Below, piece after piece: positions 43,786 to 52,986 of a DNA stretch of 64,000 bases. The notes under the pieces were generated by a model that was not told where the DNA came from, did not search any database, and saw only the letters and a program-made list of their open reading frames with translations. The stretch spans positions 124,001 through 188,000 of the forward strand of contig NZ_JAAOEO010000002.1 of NCBI RefSeq assembly GCF_011393025.1, in the 5' to 3' direction. The stretch's first letter is position 1, and every line of letters starts with the position of its first letter. Both the position numbers and the translations under genes were made by a program. The DNA is from Neobacillus terrae (GTDB lineage: Bacteria > Bacillota > Bacilli > Bacillales > Cytobacillaceae).

Positions 43786-44241
43786 ATGGCAAACCAGGTT
43801 GAGCCAAAATTGATTGAGCCGTTATATAATGCTATGCAAAAAGAACGATTTGTTACATTAGCAACTGTAGACCATGAAACGGGGGGACCTAATGTCAGCG
43901 CTATTTCATGGGTATTGGCTAAAGATAACAGCACGATTTATTTTGCTGTTGATAACCGGTCGAGAATTGTACAGAATATCACTAAAAACGATCAAATTAT
44001 CCTTAATATCATAGCAAATGAATCTACATATTCCATTGGCGGAAAAGCAGCCTTTAAAGAGGAAAAGTTAAGCGGTGTTCCTTTAAAGCTTGCTTTAATT
44101 GAATTGAAAATTAGTGAAGTACGTGACGTAATGTTTTATGGTTCTAAAATTACACAAGAGCCCGTATATGATAAAACCTATGATAAAGTTGCTGCGGCAC
44201 GACTTGATAATCAAGTAATGGAAGCTATGAAAAAAGCTTAG
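43786..44241 (+). CDS. Pyridoxamine 5'-phosphate oxidase-like flavin-binding protein
   Basis: 151 residues with a split-barrel fold of the PNPOx-like family: MQKERFVTLATVD, PNVSAISWVLAKD, STIYFAVDNRSRIVQNI, then a conserved strand pattern. Such proteins bind FMN, F420 or haem; I cannot tell which. GGAGTTGGG precedes the ATG. It lies between ylaI and ylaJ, convergent with ylaJ. Confidence 0.8.
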   Translation: MANQVEPKLIEPLYNAMQKERFVTLATVDHETGGPNVSAISWVLAKDNSTIYFAVDNRSRIVQNITKNDQIILNIIANESTYSIGGKAAFKEEKLSGVPLKLALIELKISEVRDVMFYGSKITQEPVYDKTYDKVAAARLDNQVMEAMKKA

Positions 44242-44264
44242 CAAATGCTAAGCTTTTTATTTTT
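44230..44264. terminator. Bidirectional terminator overlapping two stop codons
   Basis: AAAAAGCTTAGC-AAAT-GCTAAGCTTTTT with TATTTTT. The stop codons of both convergent genes lie in or next to it. Confidence 0.88.
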
Positions 44265-44844
44265 GCTGATTGGACTCTTTTTCCTGCCGTCTTTCAAGCT
44301 GCTTTCTTTGACCCTTGTCAAGGGTCTTTTTCGGCTGCTCCATTCCGTTCCTCGGATTCGGCTTGATAATATCGCCCGGCACTTCAGGCATTAAACGGCC
44401 TGTAATATCAGCCAACTCGTTTACAATACCCTGAACTGGCCTTCCATTATTAATATCCTGGGAAATCTCCCGCAGCCTTGCTGTTGTATCAGGATCAGCA
44501 ATTACAATAGCTCTAGCCCCGTGAGGATCCTTTTTTAAGCTTTCGGCAACCGAATATTTTGTGGTGTCTACCTGTGATCTTTCCATGTTAGCATCAACAT
44601 CAATGCCAACAATGGCATACCTTCCAAGAACCACAGCGGCTGCGTCGTTTACATTTGGCGTCCTGTTGGCCAAATCGACAAGATGTCTTGATATCTCCTG
44701 TCCTGATTTTCTGTCAACATCCTGAATATAGCTGTTTTTTACCTTTACAAATTCAGGGTCAGCATTTCTATTTTCTCCTGAATTGTTAGAACTGCAGCCA
44801 CTTAAAATGAATATTCCCAAAAGAAATAAGCCAAGCTTTTTCAT
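44257..44844 (-). CDS. ylaJ: YhcN/YlaJ-family sporulation lipoprotein
   Basis: 195 residues. A lipoprotein signal KLGLFLLGIFILSGC (lipobox LSGC) is followed by the YhcN/YlaJ domain (AAAVVLGRYAIVGIDVDANM, DPHGARAIVIADPDT, MPEVPGDIIKPNPRNG) and a basic Gln/Lys-rich end. Members are made in sporulating cells and found in the spore. GGGGGGAA sets ATG 44844 as the start. Confidence 0.86.
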   Translation of the reverse strand: MKKLGLFLLGIFILSGCSSNNSGENRNADPEFVKVKNSYIQDVDRKSGQEISRHLVDLANRTPNVNDAAAVVLGRYAIVGIDVDANMERSQVDTTKYSVAESLKKDPHGARAIVIADPDTTARLREISQDINNGRPVQGIVNELADITGRLMPEVPGDIIKPNPRNGMEQPKKTLDKGQRKQLERRQEKESNQQK

Positions 44845-44901
44845 TATTTCCCCCCGATTCATGCTTTAGGTTTAGGCTGAAGCATATTTTGTATTCACCA
44901 T

Positions 44902-45092
44902 GTTGATTGGTGCAAAGCCGTGACTCCTCAAAAATGCAATTGCATTTCCTTTGTGCGTGAGCGGCTTCCATGATGCCACCTCCATTTCCAGCGGTAAAAG
45001 CGGGCCATTGAGAGACCCTGCAGGCGCAGAATGCAGAGGAGGTTCCCGGGTCGACCGCGGAAAGCGGGAGCCGGAGTGAAAATCAACAGTCA
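44902..45092. repeat. Interspersed repeat B, copy 3
   Basis: Blocks shared with copy 2: TTGATTGG...GTGACTCCTC, GAGACCCTGCAGGCGCAGAA, GCAGAGGAGG, CCGCGGAAAGCGGGAGCC and GTGAAAATCAACAG. It lies upstream of phoH2 in the gap after ylaJ. Confidence 0.72.
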
Positions 45093-45284
45093 AGAATAAC
45101 TTCGCCTTGTTTTAAACCGCTATTTTGGAAAAGGGTATAAATAGCAGTTAACAAATCCTCTCATTATTGTGCGGAAATTCTTCTATCTTTATCCCAATAA
45201 ACATATATTTTACCAATGTCCAATGCCTTTTAAATAAGGGTACCTAAACCAACTAAAAGAACAAGAGAAACAGGAGGCATCAGA

Positions 45285-46613
45285 TTGAAGAAAATATATG
45301 TATTAGACACAAATGTCCTGTTGCAGGACCCAAATTCGATTTTCTCATTTGAAGAAAACGAAGTTGTTATTCCGGCAGTGGTCCTTGAAGAGGTCGATTC
45401 AAAAAAGAGGTATATGGATGAAATCGGAAGGAACGCAAGGCAGGTATCAAGACTAATTGACAGCTTAAGAACCTCTGGTAAGCTGCACGAAAAAATAAAG
45501 CTTGAAAACGGAGGAAGTTTAAAAATAGAAATAAATCATAGGTCGTTCCACGAGCTGCAAGATATTTTTACGGAAAAAACAAATGATAATCGGATTCTTG
45601 CTGTCGCTAAGAACCTTTTTCTCGAGGAACAAACAAAAGAAAATGGAAAACCGGTTATTCTAGTTAGTAAAGATGCTCTTGTCCGTGTTAAGGCAGATGC
45701 TCTCGGTCTAATATCAGAGGATTTTTTAAGTGACCGGGTTGTGGACTCGGAACAAATTTATACTGGCTTCCAGGAAGTCTTATTATCCGCTGAAAAAATA
45801 GCTCAATTCTATGAAAAAGGAGAAATGGTGCTTTCGGAGATATCTAAGGTGCCCTTCTACCCAAATGAATCGCTAATTATGCGTGACGTATTAGGAGGAA
45901 AAGCTTCAGCTCTTGGAATGGTAGAGCCGACAGGCAAGAGAGTAAGGAAATTAATTTTTAATCAGGAGCATGTTTGGGGCATACATCCAAGGAATGTTCA
46001 GCAAACCCTGGCGGTGGAACTTCTATTAAGAAAGGATATCCCCCTTGTCACACTAATAGGAAAAGCAGGGACTGGAAAAACCCTTTTGGCACTTGCTGCC
46101 GGGCTTATGCAGACTGAGGATCTGAGGGAATATAAAAAATTGCTGGTAGCAAGGCCTATTGTTCCGGTAGGCAAGGATCTTGGCTTTTTGCCGGGTGAGA
46201 AGCAGGAAAAACTAAAACCGTGGATGCAGCCTATTTTTGATAATCTTGAATTTCTTTTTAATACAAAAAAACCAGGGGAACTGGATGCTATTTTAGCAGG
46301 AATGAATTCAATTGAGGTAGAGGCCTTAACATATATTCGAGGCAGAAGCCTTCCGGATCAATTCATAATTATTGATGAAGCCCAGAACCTTACAAAGCAC
46401 GAGGTGAAAACGATTCTGACTAGGGTAGGAGAGCGAAGCAAAATAGTGCTAATGGGTGACCCGGACCAAATTGACCATCCTTATCTGGATGCTTACAATA
46501 ATGGATTAACTTATGTTGTAGAAAAGTTTAAGGAGCAATCTGTCTCTGGCAATATCCGGCTGATGAAGGGTGAAAGATCGGGACTCGCAAGGCTTGCAGC
46601 CGATCTTTTATAA
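45285..46613 (+). CDS. ylaK: PhoH2: PIN ribonuclease fused to PhoH helicase-like ATPase
   Basis: 442 residues. The N-terminal PIN domain (about 1-135) starts YVLDTNVLLQDPNS, with acidic catalytic residues, for example in EEVDSK and NDNRILAVAK. The C-terminal PhoH ATPase (about 215-442) has Walker A GKAGTGKT, Walker B FIIIDEAQNLT and MGDPDQID. This fusion is an ATP-driven RNA unwinding nuclease in other bacteria. TTG start with ACAGGAGG upstream. It stands alone between terminator and repeat. Confidence 0.92.
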   Translation: MKKIYVLDTNVLLQDPNSIFSFEENEVVIPAVVLEEVDSKKRYMDEIGRNARQVSRLIDSLRTSGKLHEKIKLENGGSLKIEINHRSFHELQDIFTEKTNDNRILAVAKNLFLEEQTKENGKPVILVSKDALVRVKADALGLISEDFLSDRVVDSEQIYTGFQEVLLSAEKIAQFYEKGEMVLSEISKVPFYPNESLIMRDVLGGKASALGMVEPTGKRVRKLIFNQEHVWGIHPRNVQQTLAVELLLRKDIPLVTLIGKAGTGKTLLALAAGLMQTEDLREYKKLLVARPIVPVGKDLGFLPGEKQEKLKPWMQPIFDNLEFLFNTKKPGELDAILAGMNSIEVEALTYIRGRSLPDQFIIIDEAQNLTKHEVKTILTRVGERSKIVLMGDPDQIDHPYLDAYNNGLTYVVEKFKEQSVSGNIRLMKGERSGLARLAADLL

Positions 46614-46614
46614 G

Positions 46615-46641
46615 AAAAGGGGCGGTCCAGCCGCCCTTTTG
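46615..46641. terminator. Bidirectional terminator phoH2 / minus-strand gene
   Basis: AAAAGGGGCGG/CCGCCCTTTT with one bulged G, then GGATT; the minus-strand side has AAAAGGGCGG/CCGCCCCTTTTC. Confidence 0.78.
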
Positions 46642-46643
46642 GA

Positions 46644-47141
46644 TTAACTAATTACCATTTCTTTGACGCCTTTTATCGGATTGTTTTTGTTGGAGCCATC
46701 TCCAAAATAAATATGGACAGGCCCATCTTCAAGGAGTGGCTTGCCGTTATTCGAGAACCCTAGAATTAGGTCAAAGGCAGTTTCAAGCGGAATAGAATAC
46801 TCTTCCTCAGCTGTCTTTAGAATTAGCACAGATGCATCCTCTTTAGGAGAAGCGTTTTGAAGAAACGGTTTAAGAGCGATTCCAAATGTCCCCGTCATTA
46901 CTTGTTCCTTTTTAAACTTTTTCTCTGATTTCAAAGTAGGAGGAACAATAGCTCCTTCTATAATTTCCCGATCCCAGTGCTTAGAAATCTCTTTTGTGTA
47001 CTCCTGGAGTTTATCGGACTCTTTTTTTTCTTCATCGAAGTAAGTAGTTAGGTCAATACGCCTATCATCAAAAATCCATACACTTGGATCAAGTGTAATG
47101 GTATATTGTGTGTTCCCCTTAATTGGTATAATTCTTTCCAT
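46644..47141 (-). CDS. Conserved protein of unknown function
   Basis: 165 residues, acidic, no signal peptide. It begins MERIIPIKGNTQYTITLDPS and has a middle charged helix (EEKKESDKLQEYTKEISKHW) and a strand-rich end (GPVHIYFGDGSNKNNP). Similar Bacillus proteins are sometimes labelled peptidyl-prolyl isomerase, but I see no PPIase motif and do not use that name. GGGGGA eight bases upstream sets ATG 47141. Confidence 0.68.
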   Translation of the reverse strand: MERIIPIKGNTQYTITLDPSVWIFDDRRIDLTTYFDEEKKESDKLQEYTKEISKHWDREIIEGAIVPPTLKSEKKFKKEQVMTGTFGIALKPFLQNASPKEDASVLILKTAEEEYSIPLETAFDLILGFSNNGKPLLEDGPVHIYFGDGSNKNNPIKGVKEMVIS

Positions 47142-47550
47142 AGTTGAATCCCCCATTCCATTTCTTCACTAGTAAAGTATAGCCCCAATTTAAAAGAATG
47201 TCATACAATCCTTTCGAAATAGTGTATCTTAACCAAAAAGAGCCGTATTTTTTTCTTGCCTGTTATTTTCACCCCATTGGCTCGCTTTCCCAGATTGTCC
47301 GAAAGAAATACGATTGTAAAAGCTAATATCCATGAATTTAGTATCATTAACCGGAAGCATAATTGAGCGGTTTCCCACCTGCCGCTTCCATCAAAAGTTG
47401 CAAATTAACAATGAAAACTTTAACCCACTAGATATCGCGCTGAATTAAATAGTTTGTTTTAGTTATTCCTTCTAATGTTCTTGCAATTTCGTGTTTCAAA
47501 CGGTAAAATTTATAGATAAGTTGGTTAAACGCTCGGAAACGGGGGGATCC
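47142..47550. other. Divergent intergenic region before ylaN
   Basis: 409 bases between a minus-strand gene and ylaN. I see no open frame with a ribosome site, no terminator and no repeat. It must hold the two outward promoters, but none is clear enough to call. Confidence 0.4.
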
Positions 47551-47835
47551 ATGTTGGCGTCTGAAATGATTATTAATCACCAGGAAAAAGCATACGCCTT
47601 GCTTCAGGCGGACGCTGAAAAAATATTGAGGCTGATCAAAGTGCAAATGGATAACCTAACTATGCCACAATGTCCTCTTTACGAAGAGGTGCTTGATACG
47701 CAAATGTTTGGTCTATCAAGAGAAATAGATTTTGCAGTTCGGCTGGGCTTAATAGAAGAAAAGGATGGAAAAGCGATCCTGGATAAACTCGAGAGAGAAT
47801 TATCTTCGCTTCACGATGCATCCATAAAAAAATAA
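47551..47835 (+). CDS. ylaN: YlaN, iron-responsive Fur-interacting protein
   Basis: 94 residues, helical. Highly conserved core [20 protein letters not shown] and [17 protein letters not shown] matches B. subtilis YlaN, which binds Fur and relieves repression when iron is short and is conditionally essential. ATG 47551 and TTG 47554 are both possible starts; GGGGGG lies four and seven bases upstream respectively, and the B. subtilis protein begins MASEM, which favours the TTG. Confidence 0.92.
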   Translation: MLASEMIINHQEKAYALLQADAEKILRLIKVQMDNLTMPQCPLYEEVLDTQMFGLSREIDFAVRLGLIEEKDGKAILDKLERELSSLHDASIKK

Positions 47836-47838
47836 TTC

Positions 47839-47882
47839 AAAAACAAATGGCTTTCGCCAAGGCGGGTGTCATTTGTTTTTTC
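47839..47882 (+). terminator. First terminator after ylaN
   Basis: AAAACAAATG/CATTTGTTTT outer stem with an inner GC-rich stem and a T-tract. Confidence 0.78.
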
Positions 47883-47926
47883 TTATAGAACTATTGGCAT
47901 CTGTCAATTATTTCTATTACTTTTAA

Positions 47927-47967
47927 AAAAAACTCAAACAATGCAGCTTATTGTTTGAGTTTTTTTG
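47927..47967 (+). terminator. Second terminator before ftsW
   Basis: AACTCAAACAA/TTGTTTGAGTT stem followed by TTTTTTG. It is a separate hairpin in tandem with the one at 47839, so read-through from ylaN into ftsW is doubly blocked. A perfect TATAAT at 48041-48046 may start ftsW. Confidence 0.85.
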
Positions 47968-48084
47968 TTATAGGGTTTAAGGTTATTAAAAAATATTGAT
48001 AAAATGCCTTTTTCCCCAAGTAATAATCTATTTTTTCTATTATAATGAACCTAATAAGACGAATCAAATTAAGGAAGAGGTCAG

Positions 48085-49290
48085 ATGCTAAAAAAAATTA
48101 TCAAATCCTATGATTATACTTTGATCATTGCTATCGTACTGCTTGCTTGTTTTGGACTGGTAATGGTCTATAGTGCCAGTATGGTAACAGCCATGCAGCG
48201 ATACGGTTATGACAGTGATTTTTTCTATCAAAAACAAAAGCTCCATCTTATTCTCGCAGCATTCGTGTTCATTTTAACAGCTCTCTTTCCTTATAAAGCA
48301 ATGAAAAGTACAAAATTACTATTTCCGATGGTTATCTTTTCTTTAATAGGTCTTGGGGCACTTTTTGTTTTCGGTCATGTTGCCGGAAATGCGCAGAGCT
48401 GGTTTAAGGTTGGAACCAGCAGTCTGCAGCCATCAGAGTTTGTAAAACTATGCGTAATCATTTATATGTCAGCTGTATACGCTAAGAAGCAATCCTACAT
48501 AAATGAGTTTAACAAAGGGGTAGTTCCTCCCTTGGCTTATCTTTTCTTAGTTTGCTTGTTTGTTGCCATTCAGCCCGATTTTGGTACAGCTGGAATCATT
48601 TTTCTAATAGCTGTAACGATTATTATTTCTTCAGGGATGAACATGAAGAATATTTTACGACTTATCGTCATAGGGGCTATTACAGCTTTACCATTAGTGC
48701 TGATACTTGCAGGAAAGATTTTTTCAAAGACCCGGATGGGCCGATTCCAGGCATATTCAGATCCATTTTCGGTTGAACAAGGAGTTGGCTACCATATTGC
48801 AAACTCCTATTATGCAATTGGATCCGGAGGTATAAATGGACTGGGACTGGGCAAAAGTATTCAAAAGCTTGGGTATTTGCCTGAACCGCACACAGACTTT
48901 ATAATGGCTGTTATAGCTGAAGAGCTTGGTGTTTGGGGAGTTGGCTTTGTAGTAGTTCTCTTAAGCTATATTGTTTTAAGGGGTTTATATGTTTCCATGA
49001 AGTGTAAGGATCCTTTTGGAAGCCTTCTCGCAATAGGAATTTCCGGAATGATTGGTATTCAGTCATTCATTAACCTAGGAGGCGTTTCAGGGCTTATTCC
49101 ATTGACAGGAGTACCGCTGCCATTTGTAAGCTATGGAGGCTCCTCGCTCATCCAGCTTGCCATCGCATCAGGAATCCTTGTTAATGTTTCCATGTTTGTA
49201 AATTATGAAAAAAATTATAAGAATCAAAAAGAACAAACAGAAAATAACATTCATCCTTTACCAAAAAAAGTTTATCAAATAAAACAATAA
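48085..49290 (+). CDS. ftsW: SEDS peptidoglycan glycosyltransferase FtsW
   Basis: 401 residues, about ten spans. SEDS signatures: VYSASMVTA, SLQPSEFVKL, IQPDFGTAG, PEPHTDFIMAVIAEELG (catalytic-loop region) and PLPFVSYGGSSL. It polymerises lipid II at the division septum with a partner PBP. GGAAGAGGTC precedes the ATG. In B. subtilis pycA follows; here a terminator and convergent ctaA follow at once. Confidence 0.94.
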   Translation: MLKKIIKSYDYTLIIAIVLLACFGLVMVYSASMVTAMQRYGYDSDFFYQKQKLHLILAAFVFILTALFPYKAMKSTKLLFPMVIFSLIGLGALFVFGHVAGNAQSWFKVGTSSLQPSEFVKLCVIIYMSAVYAKKQSYINEFNKGVVPPLAYLFLVCLFVAIQPDFGTAGIIFLIAVTIIISSGMNMKNILRLIVIGAITALPLVLILAGKIFSKTRMGRFQAYSDPFSVEQGVGYHIANSYYAIGSGGINGLGLGKSIQKLGYLPEPHTDFIMAVIAEELGVWGVGFVVVLLSYIVLRGLYVSMKCKDPFGSLLAIGISGMIGIQSFINLGGVSGLIPLTGVPLPFVSYGGSSLIQLAIASGILVNVSMFVNYEKNYKNQKEQTENNIHPLPKKVYQIKQ

Positions 49291-49323
49291 AAAAGCTGCT
49301 GGCCTTATGCCAGCAGCTTTTTT
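49289..49323. terminator. Bidirectional terminator ftsW / ctaA
   Basis: AAAAAGCTGCTGGC-CTTAT-GCCAGCAGCTTTTT, a perfect stem with flanking A- and T-tracts. Confidence 0.93.
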
Positions 49324-49332
49324 GCAGTCGTT

Positions 49333-50238
49333 CTATATATTTCTTTTTGTCCTGGAGTACAGAAGCAGAAAATAACTTAATACACCAAAAAGACAGGTAA
49401 TGAAGAAAGCGTGAAGAAGAGCTATATAAAGGTTTAAACGGCTGAAAATAATAAAAGCTCCGGCAAGCACCTGTAAAGTTACTAAGATAAATGAAATAAT
49501 CCAGCCCCAGTATAAAACTTTCTGATCCCGATATTTCTTTACCGCCAGGTAAGTGATGTAGCCTATCCAGATAAAAATCAAGCCCGCTGCCATTCTATGT
49601 CCCATTTGGACCCATTCATACATGTTTGAGGGAAGGGCAGGGGAAGTATTTACACAGAGCGGCCAATCCTTACAGACTAAACTTGACTTAGTATGCCTTA
49701 CAAGCGCTCCTGTATAGATCACGATGTAACTGTAAATAGAAAGAAGTACAATATGCCGTCCCATTCTTGAATCGATGACAAGCTTGTCTGCATCAAATTT
49801 TTTATCTACTTCAAATATTAAAATTGTCAGAAGAAAAACAGCAGCAAATGAAACAAGTGAGATGCCAAAATGCAGGGCAAGGACAAAGCTTGATTGTCCC
49901 CATTTTACAGCAGCAGCTCCAATCAGCGCCTGCAGCAAAAGAAAGAAGAAAGAAAGGATCGAAAGAAACTTAGTTTCTCTTATATGCCCGATTGCCTTCC
50001 ACGACCAGATGGAAAGAGCAAGTACCATGAAACCTCCTGCACCAGACACAAGCCGGTGTGCCAGCTCAATCACCAATTCGGGTGTGATATGAGTGGGGAG
50101 AACCTGGCCGTTACAGAGTGGCCAAGACTTTCCACAGCCAGCACCTGAGCCGGTTTTGGTAACAAGTGCTCCTCCTATTAAAATAAATATCATTGCAATG
50201 GTAGTTGCGACAGCAAACCATTTTAAAGATCGCCGCAA
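49333..50238 (-). CDS. ctaA: Haem A synthase
   Basis: 301 residues, eight spans in two four-helix halves. [22 protein letters not shown] carries the conserved Cys pair of the first extracytoplasmic loop; the second half has [16 protein letters not shown]. Haem-binding His residues are in [26 protein letters not shown] and ALLHAFF. It oxidises haem O to haem A for the caa3 oxidase. AAGGTGA six bases upstream favours TTG 50238; a GTG at 50247 lies in the ribosome site. It is divergent from ctaB. Confidence 0.95.
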   Translation of the reverse strand: MRRSLKWFAVATTIAMIFILIGGALVTKTGSGAGCGKSWPLCNGQVLPTHITPELVIELAHRLVSGAGGFMVLALSIWSWKAIGHIRETKFLSILSFFFLLLQALIGAAAVKWGQSSFVLALHFGISLVSFAAVFLLTILIFEVDKKFDADKLVIDSRMGRHIVLLSIYSYIVIYTGALVRHTKSSLVCKDWPLCVNTSPALPSNMYEWVQMGHRMAAGLIFIWIGYITYLAVKKYRDQKVLYWGWIISFILVTLQVLAGAFIIFSRLNLYIALLHAFFITCLFGVLSYFLLLYSRTKRNI

Positions 50239-50839
50239 AAAATTCACCTTCTCGTTAATAGTTCAATAATTTGTCAAAGAATAATCTTAAAAGTATAATA
50301 AAACACAATGGAAAATAGAAAAATCCCTAATACATCATAACGAAAAAAATCTAAAATGAACAGTTTTCTGCAAATAAAAATCGATTTAAGTATTATATTT
50401 AATCGTTATAGTAGATAGTTAAGGGTTTTCACTATTGTTATAGTGGAATAAGTTGAAATCTAGCCTCAAAAATGGTAGAAATGTTAATAGGAATCTTATG
50501 GAATTTTTAGAGACAGTTTCCATTGTTCCTTAGAATATCCCCATTAAAGGGACTTAATGCCGCTTTTTCATTATTTATTCTGGCATATTTCAATTTCTAA
50601 ATTTTTTAAAAAGGCTGGATTAAAATTTCATTAAAATGAATTAAAAATTATACAAAAAAAGTTCACAAAAAACACCAAAAGTGTGATTTAATATACAGAG
50701 AAAGTGTTTCGTTGTATGATTTATTATTTAACAAGGTATATATAGTAAAAATAGTAAAAAGCATAATGCCGGATGGAAGATAATTGATCCTGCATGTTTC
50801 GTTTTTTAGTTTTGTGATAAAGAAATAGGAGGAATATAA
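50239..50839. other. ctaA-ctaB divergent regulatory region
   Basis: About 600 bases, very A/T-rich, no genes. A dyad CACTAT-TGTT-ATAGTG lies at 50430-50445. Near ctaB, TTCACA (50662) and GTGTGA (50681) flank a short A-rich stretch and could be part of a redox-regulator site. In B. subtilis this region is controlled by ResD and others; no confident site can be named here. Confidence 0.45.
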
Positions 50840-51772
50840 ATGTCGAATCCGAAGGCTTTAAGTGATGTCGCCGTGGAAGATGGCGCAACTGGCCTACATA
50901 TAGAAGAAACAAATGCCTGGAAAGACTTTTTGGCTTTAATTAAAATAGGCATCGTTAATTCCAATATGATTACAACCTTCACCGGCGTTTGGCTGGCTCT
51001 GCATTTTAGCGGACTGCGTTTTCTCGAGAATTTAGATATAGTATTTTTTACTTTGTTAGGTTCAGCTTTAATCATTGCTGGTTCTTGTGCTATCAATAAT
51101 TACTATGACAGAGATATTGATCATTTGATGGAACGGACTAAAGTAAGGCCGACTGTTACAGGGAAGGTCATCCCATGGAAAGTCTTAAGCCTTGGTCTTT
51201 TCCTAATAGCAATAGGAACTCTGTCTCTAGCAATGACGACTTGGACTGCTACTTTAATCGGTCTTATTGGTGTTTTCAGCTATGTCGTTCTTTATACAAT
51301 GTGGTCTAAGCGGCAGCTGGTTTCAAATACAATTATCGGAAGTATTTCCGGAGCGGTGCCTCCTCTAATCGGATGGGCAGCTGTTGATGGAAACCTCGAT
51401 ATAATAGCTTGGTTTTTGTTTATATTAATGTTTGTCTGGCAGCCTCCTCATTTTTATGCCCTTGCAATGAGAAGGGTGGAGGAGTATAGGGCTGCTGGCA
51501 TACCTATGCTTCCTGTTGTAAAAGGGTTTAGTACCACTAAAAAGCATATTGTTCTATGGGTGGCAGCTTTGCTTCCTATTCCGTTTTTTTTAACTTCTTT
51601 AGGAATCCCATTTCTAATTCTGGCGACTGTTTTAAATATCGGTTGGCTGGTATTGGGGATTTATGGATATAAGATCAAAGACGATATAAAATGGGCAAAA
51701 CTGATGTTTGTATATTCGCTGCAATACTTGACTATAATTTTCACAGCGATGGTAATTGTCACATTAATATAG
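50840..51772 (+). CDS. ctaB: Haem O synthase (protohaem IX farnesyltransferase)
   Basis: 310 residues, UbiA-family prenyltransferase with about nine spans. Prenyl-diphosphate motif [15 protein letters not shown] (near residue 82) and second motif in [11 protein letters not shown]. It adds farnesyl to haem B to make haem O, the substrate of CtaA. An N-terminal polar extension of about 30 residues precedes the first span. AGGAGGAA precedes the ATG. First gene of ctaBCDEFG. Confidence 0.95.
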   Translation: MSNPKALSDVAVEDGATGLHIEETNAWKDFLALIKIGIVNSNMITTFTGVWLALHFSGLRFLENLDIVFFTLLGSALIIAGSCAINNYYDRDIDHLMERTKVRPTVTGKVIPWKVLSLGLFLIAIGTLSLAMTTWTATLIGLIGVFSYVVLYTMWSKRQLVSNTIIGSISGAVPPLIGWAAVDGNLDIIAWFLFILMFVWQPPHFYALAMRRVEEYRAAGIPMLPVVKGFSTTKKHIVLWVAALLPIPFFLTSLGIPFLILATVLNIGWLVLGIYGYKIKDDIKWAKLMFVYSLQYLTIIFTAMVIVTLI

Positions 51773-51782
51773 TTTTGCTGTT

Positions 51783-51821
51783 AAGTTCCTTCTATTGGGG
51801 GACCGCCCGATAGGGGGACTT
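51783..51821 (+). promoter_or_regulatory. Strong stem-loop between ctaB and ctaC
   Basis: A 16-base-pair stem (arms 51783-51799 and 51806-51821, one bulged T, three G-T pairs, six-base loop) begins 10 bases after the ctaB stop. No T-tract follows, so it is more likely an mRNA-stabilising or processing element than a terminator. Confidence 0.6.
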
Positions 51822-51887
51822 ATCATATATTTCATTTGATCATGCATTTCAAAGAAATCATTAGCGAAAGAGGGGTTTGATTAAGCA

Positions 51888-52955
51888 ATGAAAAGGCTTG
51901 CGAAGTGGCGTTTGATCTCGTTGTTTTCGATCTTAGCGCTTATTCTTTCCGGCTGTGGCCAGCCATATTTGTCTGCGCTCAGGCCAGCTGGAGAAGTTGC
52001 AGAAATGCAATATGGTTTAATGAAGCTAAGTACATTAATTATGGTTGGGGTTATCGCAGTTGTAACCGTTATCTTTATCCTGGTTGTAATTAAATTCAGA
52101 AGGAAAGATGACAGTGAAATCCCAAAACAGGTGGAAGGCAATCACAAGTTAGAGATTTTATGGACTGTTATTCCTATTTTATTACTTCTCATTCTTGCAG
52201 TACCTACTGTAGCAGATGTATTTAAGCTTGCAGACGTTGGTAAGATGGATAAGAAAGGTGCCCATAAGGATGAAGTGGTCGTAAAAGTACGTTCCAATCT
52301 TTACTGGTGGGAATTCGAATATCCAGACCTTGGTATCGTCACTAGTCAGGAGCTTGTAGTTCCTACAAACAAGAAAGTTTACTTTAGTTTGCATTCTTCA
52401 GATGTAAAACACTCTTTCTGGATTCCTGCTGTTGGGGGAAAAATGGACACTAATACGGATAACGTTAACAAGTTCTGGCTCGAATTTGATGATAAAAAAG
52501 CAAATGAAGCCGGAAATCTATTCTATGGTAAATGTGCCGAGCTTTGTGGACCTTCCCATGCTCTAATGGACTTTAAAGTTAGAGCAATTAGCCAAAGCAA
52601 ATTTGATAGCTGGGTTAGCGCTATGAAAGACGTAAAAAAACCGCAGCAGGCAACTTCTGAATTGGCTCAGCAAGGTCAAAAGATTTTCAGCCAAAGCTGT
52701 ATCGGCTGTCACGCTGTTACACCAACTAACGCAACACCTGAAAAAGCCCGTGTGGCGCCTAACTTGACTAACTTTGGCGAACGTTCTCGTGTAGCCGGTA
52801 TTTTACCTCATACAAAAGAGGATGTAAAAGCTTGGATTAAAAATCCTGAAAAATTTAAGCCGGGAAATAAAATGACTGGCAAATATCCGCAAATGTCCGA
52901 TCAGGAGCTAGATGCATTGGCTGAATACTTGATGGGCTTGAAGGTTCAGGATTAA
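51888..52955 (+). CDS. ctaC: Cytochrome c oxidase (caa3) subunit II with fused cytochrome c
   Basis: 355 residues. Lipoprotein signal ending ILSGCGQ, two membrane spans (about 40-62 and 85-106), then the CuA cupredoxin domain with HSFWIPAVGGKMD and CAELCGPSHALM (Cys-Cys-His-Met copper ligands). A C-terminal cytochrome c domain (about 260-355) has CIGCH and a probable Met ligand in KYPQMSD. It takes electrons from cytochrome c to CuA and on to haem a. AGAGGGG precedes the ATG. Confidence 0.96.
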   Translation: MKRLAKWRLISLFSILALILSGCGQPYLSALRPAGEVAEMQYGLMKLSTLIMVGVIAVVTVIFILVVIKFRRKDDSEIPKQVEGNHKLEILWTVIPILLLLILAVPTVADVFKLADVGKMDKKGAHKDEVVVKVRSNLYWWEFEYPDLGIVTSQELVVPTNKKVYFSLHSSDVKHSFWIPAVGGKMDTNTDNVNKFWLEFDDKKANEAGNLFYGKCAELCGPSHALMDFKVRAISQSKFDSWVSAMKDVKKPQQATSELAQQGQKIFSQSCIGCHAVTPTNATPEKARVAPNLTNFGERSRVAGILPHTKEDVKAWIKNPEKFKPGNKMTGKYPQMSDQELDALAEYLMGLKVQD

Positions 52956-52986
52956 TAGGGGAAATAAGAGAAAGGGAGGTAAAATT

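Noticed and set aside
46644..47141. Naming the 165-residue protein a peptidyl-prolyl isomerase
   Set aside because: Some Bacillus entries carry that label, but no cyclophilin, FKBP or parvulin motif is visible.
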